From contig JAJFMS010000141.1 of the NCBI GenBank assembly GCA_020696885.1, positions 1 to 8,535 of the forward strand: 8,535 nucleotides of DNA, in the 5' to 3' direction. Source of the stretch: Armatimonadota bacterium (lineage in GTDB: Bacteria > Armatimonadota > SYMT01). This document shows positions 6,145 to 8,535 of this stretch, one piece after another. The notes under the pieces are model-generated. The model had not been told where the DNA came from. It did no database searches and saw nothing but the letters and a program-made list of their open reading frames with translations. The stretch's first letter is position 1. The number at the start of each line of letters is the position of its first letter. Made by a program: the position numbers and the translations under genes.

Positions 6145-6173
6145 ACTATACACGGTGGGCCGGCGGGTCTCAA
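6145..6173 (-). promoter_or_regulatory. Sigma-70-type promoter for the orphan RNA
   Basis: On the minus strand TTGAGA (6173-6168) and TATAGT (6150-6145) are separated by exactly 17 nt, each matching the consensus at five of six positions. The predicted start, near 6138, coincides with the first base of the RNA's closing helix. Confidence 0.72.
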
Positions 6174-6208
6174 GCCTCACGGTGCGCACAGTGCCGTCCC
6201 ACCGTGAG
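6151..6208. promoter_or_regulatory. Cluster of CACGGTG boxes at the orphan-RNA promoter, possible operator
   Basis: CACGGTG occurs at 6151-6157, inside the promoter spacer, and again at 6178-6184; its reverse complement CACCGTG is at 6200-6206. The last two form a 9-bp inverted repeat (6176-6184 / 6200-6208) just upstream of the -35 box. The placement is what an operator would look like, but no regulator is known. From 6209 to 6445 I see no convincing gene or RNA. Confidence 0.35.
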
Positions 6209-6445
6209 CGCGTGACCGTCCCCGTACCATGTCAGCCAGGCCAACGGTAAGGAACTCGACCTCGTGCGTGGCACCCTGGCGACGTGTCGCGACGCACGCA
6301 GCGGCGTTCCGAGCCCGGTTGGAGATGTTTCGCAGCGGACACGTACTCCGCGCCGTGGTGGTCCTGGCGCAACATGACCAATTGCCGGGAGGGTGCGCTT
6401 GGGCATGGTCGCGCTGTGCTCAGCGGCGAGCCAGCCCGCCGCCAG

Positions 6446-6480
6446 AAAAACAAAATGGGGAGGCCTTTCGGCCCCCCCAC
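6446..6480 (-). terminator. Intrinsic terminator after the FlgM-like gene
   Basis: On the minus strand a G+C-rich stem (GGGGGGGCC / GGCCUCCCC region) capped by a GAAA tetraloop is followed by AUUUUGUUUUU. It starts 22 nt after the stop codon of the FlgM-like gene. Confidence 0.88.
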
Positions 6481-6502
6481 TTTCCGTACTCGGTATCGGT
6501 TT

Positions 6503-6802
6503 CTACAGGTCTCCGGCACGATCCGCGATCGCACGGCGCTCTGCCATGTCGACCAACTCGTCCGCGTCTACCTGATACGAGCCTTCCGCAATCCGGCGCG
6601 CCAGATCCCGGAGACGCCGCTCGCGGAAGGGGTCTTCCTCCGCCATCAGCGTCTGCTTCGTAGCGGACCGCACCTCGTCCATCCGGACGCCGTGCCGTGC
6701 CGCCAGCTCCTCGACCGATCCTACAGGTTGGTCCGCCGACTTCCGGCCGTTCTGCCGGGTAGCCTCACGGATACGTGCCACCTGCTGGTAAGAGATTTGC
6801 AC
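6503..6802 (-). CDS. flgM: FlgM-like anti-sigma-28 factor
   Basis: A 99-residue protein. The N-terminus MQISYQQVARI looks like the FlgM start (M-x-I-x-x-x-x-V-x-x-I), and residues 58-90 (RERRLRDLARRIAEGSYQVD, then ADELVDMAERR) match the FlgM sigma-binding helices, with the typical RIAEGSYQVDADELV core. FlgM holds the flagellar sigma factor FliA/SigD inactive until the hook-basal body is complete. The GTG start at 6802 is preceded by GGGGAGG with 7-nt spacing, an excellent ribosome-binding site. The 195-nt leader carries a class I c-di-GMP riboswitch, so this switch between motile and sessile states would be tied to the second messenger. No other flagellar gene lies in the window. The middle (25-55) is more basic and less FlgM-like, so assignment rests on the C-terminal half and the N-terminus. 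Confidence 0.75.
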   Translation of the reverse strand: MQISYQQVARIREATRQNGRKSADQPVGSVEELAARHGVRMDEVRSATKQTLMAEEDPFRERRLRDLARRIAEGSYQVDADELVDMAERRAIADRAGDL

Positions 6803-6876
6803 AGACAGTCCTCCCCGAACTATGCGGATCTACTACTTCGCCCTCTCGGATCGTGCTACGGCCGAGACTGGGAGGC
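6803..6876 (-). promoter_or_regulatory. Expression platform: Shine-Dalgarno-sequestering element after the c-di-GMP aptamer
   Basis: Directly after the aptamer's closing strand lies CCUCCC (6875-6870), complementary to GGGAGG (6815-6810) inside the ribosome-binding site of the FlgM-like gene. Between them, UCUCGG (6867-6862) can pair with CCGAGA (6849-6844), which shortens the loop. There is no U-run, so control is probably of translation rather than termination. Whether ligand frees or blocks the ribosome site cannot be decided by eye. Confidence 0.55.
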
Positions 6877-6979
6877 GCGTCGGTAGCCAGACGATCATAC
6901 CGGCTCGCCCTGGAGCGGGCCGGGTTAGACTCTCGGCTTTGCGTCCCACCCTTTCGGAATGGTTTGCCTTTGTCGATGC
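6877..6979 (-). promoter_or_regulatory. Class I c-di-GMP riboswitch (GEMM-I)
   Basis: The minus-strand RNA contains the GEMM-I core in order: ACAAAGGCAAACC (6973-6961), the P2 hairpin capped by a GAAA tetraloop, GGGACGCAAAGCC, the tetraloop-receptor strands CUAACC and GGUAUGA around a CCGGC/GCCGG stem, and the terminal GGCUACCGA. P1 forms between GCAUCG (6979-6974) and CGACGC (6882-6877) with one A-C mismatch. Aligned by hand to the remembered Vibrio Vc2 aptamer, the base corresponding to the ligand-reading G20 is G, which points to c-di-GMP rather than the 3',3'-cGAMP sensed by Geobacter variants carrying A. The gene controlled is the FlgM-like anti-sigma factor. Confidence 0.88.
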
Positions 6980-7002
6980 AGACCTTTATTTGGTTTGAAA
7001 CG

Positions 7003-7031
7003 ATTATGGCGCCCAGCCGCTCGATCTTGAG
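7003..7031 (-). promoter_or_regulatory. Promoter for the riboswitch-FlgM transcript
   Basis: On the minus strand CATAAT (7008-7003) lies 17 nt after CTCAAG (7031-7026), a modest sigma-70 match. The same stretch also reads TCAA-N16-GCCATAAT, which resembles the flagellar sigma-28 consensus TAAA-N15-GCCGATAA, a plausible form for an anti-sigma-28 gene. The predicted start near 6996 is 17 nt before the aptamer. Confidence 0.45.
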
Positions 7032-7126
7032 GGCAAAATCGAAAAACCTTGCCACCGATTGCCACTCTGGAGAGACGGTGTGCCGAACGGGGAGCATGGG
7101 GTCCAGTATCCCTGTTGAACGCCCAT

Positions 7127-7174
7127 CCGGGTCTCTCCTCCCGGCCCTCAAGGCCAGGCATGGGGATGCATGCC
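7127..7174. repeat. Cluster of three adjacent small hairpins
   Basis: Three inverted repeats follow one another: CCGGG/CCCGG (7127-7131 / 7140-7144), GGCC/GGCC (7143-7146 / 7152-7155) and GGCATG/CATGCC (7157-7162 / 7169-7174). The stretch lies in the gene-free gap 7032-7319 between the divergent FlgM and FAD-oxidase transcripts. No U-run follows in either direction. It could be a structured RNA piece or a dispersed palindromic element. Confidence 0.4.
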
Positions 7175-7227
7175 CGGAATTGGCGGATCTTAAGCGTTGG
7201 AAGCCGGTGCTTCGCGGGATACGGTCC

Positions 7228-7251
7228 GAGTAAGAGCAAGAGTAGGAGTAA
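7228..7251 (+). repeat. Hexamer tandem repeat (GAGTAA type), four units
   Basis: Four units, GAGTAA, GAGCAA, GAGTAG and GAGTAA, run without gaps, about 70 nt ahead of the FAD-oxidase start codon. Confidence 0.7.
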
Positions 7252-7294
7252 GATTGCTGTGGACCCGTGGCGGAATGCTTCGTTCGGTAGAATC

Positions 7295-7320
7295 CCCAAC
7301 ACCCAACACCCAACACCCAA
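7295..7320 (+). repeat. Heptamer tandem repeat CCCAACA abutting a start codon
   Basis: Three perfect CCCAACA units and a partial CCCAA end on the A of the ATG at 7320. They occupy exactly the place where a Shine-Dalgarno sequence would be expected, and none is visible. A -10-like TAGAAT (7288-7293) lies just before the repeat but has no -35 partner. Confidence 0.8.
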
Positions 7321-8535
7321 TGACCAACCTGGAAGCACTGGCGGCTGAGCTGCGCGAAGCCATCGAGGGCGAAGTCCGCTTCGACGACGTCTCGCGGCTG
7401 CTCTATGCCACGGATGCTAGCATCTACCAGATCATCCCGATCGGGGTGATCGTACCGCGGCATGAGCGGGATGTGGTGGCGGCCGTGCGGATCGCGGCGC
7501 GGCACCGGCTGCCACCAGCCTGGCGGGGCAGACGGTGGGGGCCGCGCTGGTGCTGGACTTCACGAAGCACCTGAACAACATCCTGGAGCTGAACGCGGCG
7601 GAGCGGTGGGTGCGGGTGCAGCCGGGCGTGATCCTGGACGAGCTGAACGCGTACCTGAAGCCGCACGGGCTGATGTTCGCGCCGGACGTGGCCACCAGCA
7701 ATCGCGCCAGTATCGGCGGGATGATGGGCAACAACTCTTGCGGCTCCCACTCGATCTTGCACGGGAAGACCGTAGACCACGTGCTGGAGCAGCGGGTGGT
7801 GCTGGCAGATGGGTCCACCACGCAGTTTGAGGAGCTCCCGCAGGAAGAGTGGGACCGGCGAGCGGCATCGGACTCGCTGGAAGGCCGGATCTACCGCGAG
7901 GTCGGCCGGATCTGCGCGGAGAACGCGGCCGAGGTGGAGGCGCGGTTCCCGCGGATCATGCGCCGGGTGGGCGGCTACAACCTGGACGAGATCGTCCACG
8001 GCGGCCGGAATCTCGCCCGGGTTGCGGTGGGCTCCGAGGGGACGCTGGTGGCGGTGGTCGAGGCGAAGCTGAACCTCGTGCCCACGCCCCGCTTCACCGG
8101 CCTCCTCGTCTCCCACTTCGATGATCTGGCCGCCTCGCTCCGATCGGTCGCCACCATCGTGACGCACCGGCCGGCGGCGGTGGAGCTGATCGACCGGTTC
8201 ATCCTCGACCTGACCAGGGACAACCTGGACCTCGCCCCCGCCCGCAGCTTCCTCTGCGGCGACCCGGACGCGATCCTGGCCACGGAGTTCTACGCGGACA
8301 CCTCCGAGGGCGTAACGGAGCAGCTCGACCGCCTGGAGCGCACCCTGGTAGACGCCGGGCATGGCTACGCTCATGCCCGGCTGATCGGCGCCGCGGATCA
8401 GAAGAAGGTCTGGGCGGTCCGCAACGCCGGGCTCGGGTTGCTGATGGGGATGAAGGGGGACGCCAAGCCCGCCGGTTTCGTGGAAGACACGGCCGTGCCG
8501 GTGGAAGTGCTGGCCGAGTACATCAGCGACTTCCG
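7320..8535 (+). pseudogene. GlcD/D-lactate dehydrogenase-type FAD oxidoreductase, frameshifted near 7512, open to the right edge
   Basis: The reading frame from ATG 7320 gives a good N-terminus (MTNLEALAAELREAIEG, then LYATDASIYQIIPIGVIVPR, HERDVVAAVRIAARHRLP) typical of FAD-linked oxidases acting on 2-hydroxy acids. Near 7512 the match jumps to another frame: from about 7514 it continues TSLAGQTVGAALVLDFTKHL, GVILDELNAYLKPHGLMFAPD, SIGGMMGNNSCGSHSILHGKT and VAVGSEGTLVAVVEAKLNLVP to the window end. The family normally has x-LPRGGGTSLAG here, so about 22 nt seem missing, including the glycine loop that binds the FAD pyrophosphate. The MMGNNSCGSH pattern suggests the long class fused to a C-terminal Fe-S domain. 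Either the gene is broken or the assembly is wrong at this point; the intact frame on both sides argues for a recent or technical event. Confidence 0.8.

Noticed and set aside
6232..6534. 100-residue minus-strand frame ending in a segment with ATG near 6376 (MLRQDHHGAEYV)
   Set aside because: It runs through the FlgM terminator, has no ribosome site at the inner ATG and shows no family resemblance; possibly a remnant, but not supportable.
6961..6973. cGAMP-selective (Geobacter-type) variant of the GEMM-I aptamer
   Set aside because: By hand alignment the specificity position is G, as in c-di-GMP binders; the A in ACAAAGG falls one base earlier.
7228..7320. CRISPR array
   Set aside because: The repeats are 6-7 nt units without spacers.
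6765..7505. 246-residue minus-strand open frame spanning the riboswitch and repeats
   Set aside because: It reads through the c-di-GMP aptamer and the tandem repeats as low-complexity protein (Ser/Tyr and Leu runs), so it is not a gene.
7424..8374. 316-residue open frame on the minus strand
   Set aside because: Antisense of the FAD oxidase, whose motifs are clear on the plus strand.

Overview
The window comes from a GC-rich bacterium (roughly two-thirds G+C in the coding parts). No rRNA or other marker gene is present, so the phylum cannot be fixed. A KimA/YdaO-like potassium transporter, a GbsR-type regulator, an ArsA ATPase with an HSP20-like tail, a FlgM-like anti-sigma factor and a class I c-di-GMP riboswitch would fit groups such as Armatimonadota or Chloroflexota, but that is a guess.

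Layout. (1) 1-695, minus strand: the 5' part of a KimA-like K+ transporter, running off the left edge. It has a strong promoter, a structured leader of about 215 nt and a Rho-independent terminator inside that leader, so it looks like an attenuated, probably c-di-AMP-sensing, control region. (2) 696-1034: no gene; a perfect 24-bp inverted repeat and a short dispersed motif. (3) 1035-2123, minus: an exported alpha/beta hydrolase. (4) 2438-5786, plus: a tight four-gene operon (C39-peptidase-like protein, GbsR/MarR regulator, ArsA-family ATPase, exported NAGPA-type phosphodiester glycosidase) joined by 4-nt overlaps or zero spacing. (5) 5892-6173, minus: a free-standing transcription unit with promoter, about 245 nt of structured RNA and terminator, with no gene after it; a candidate small RNA of no family I recognise. 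(6) 6446-7031, minus: a FlgM-like anti-sigma factor with a class I c-di-GMP riboswitch in its leader, an apparent Shine-Dalgarno-sequestering element and its own terminator. (7) 7085-7320: gene-free, with clustered hairpins and two short tandem repeats. (8) 7320-8535, plus: the 5' part of a GlcD/D-lactate dehydrogenase-type FAD oxidoreductase broken by a frameshift that removes the FAD-binding glycine loop; it runs off the right edge.

The main theme is RNA-level control. Two genes on the minus strand sit behind structured leaders linked to cyclic dinucleotides: the K+ importer (c-di-AMP candidate, weaker case) and the anti-sigma-28 factor (c-di-GMP, strong case). A third structured RNA stands alone. 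The best candidates for something undescribed are the orphan RNA at 5892-6138, the c-di-GMP-controlled FlgM, and the operon that links a cysteine-less C39-like protein to an ArsA ATPase.
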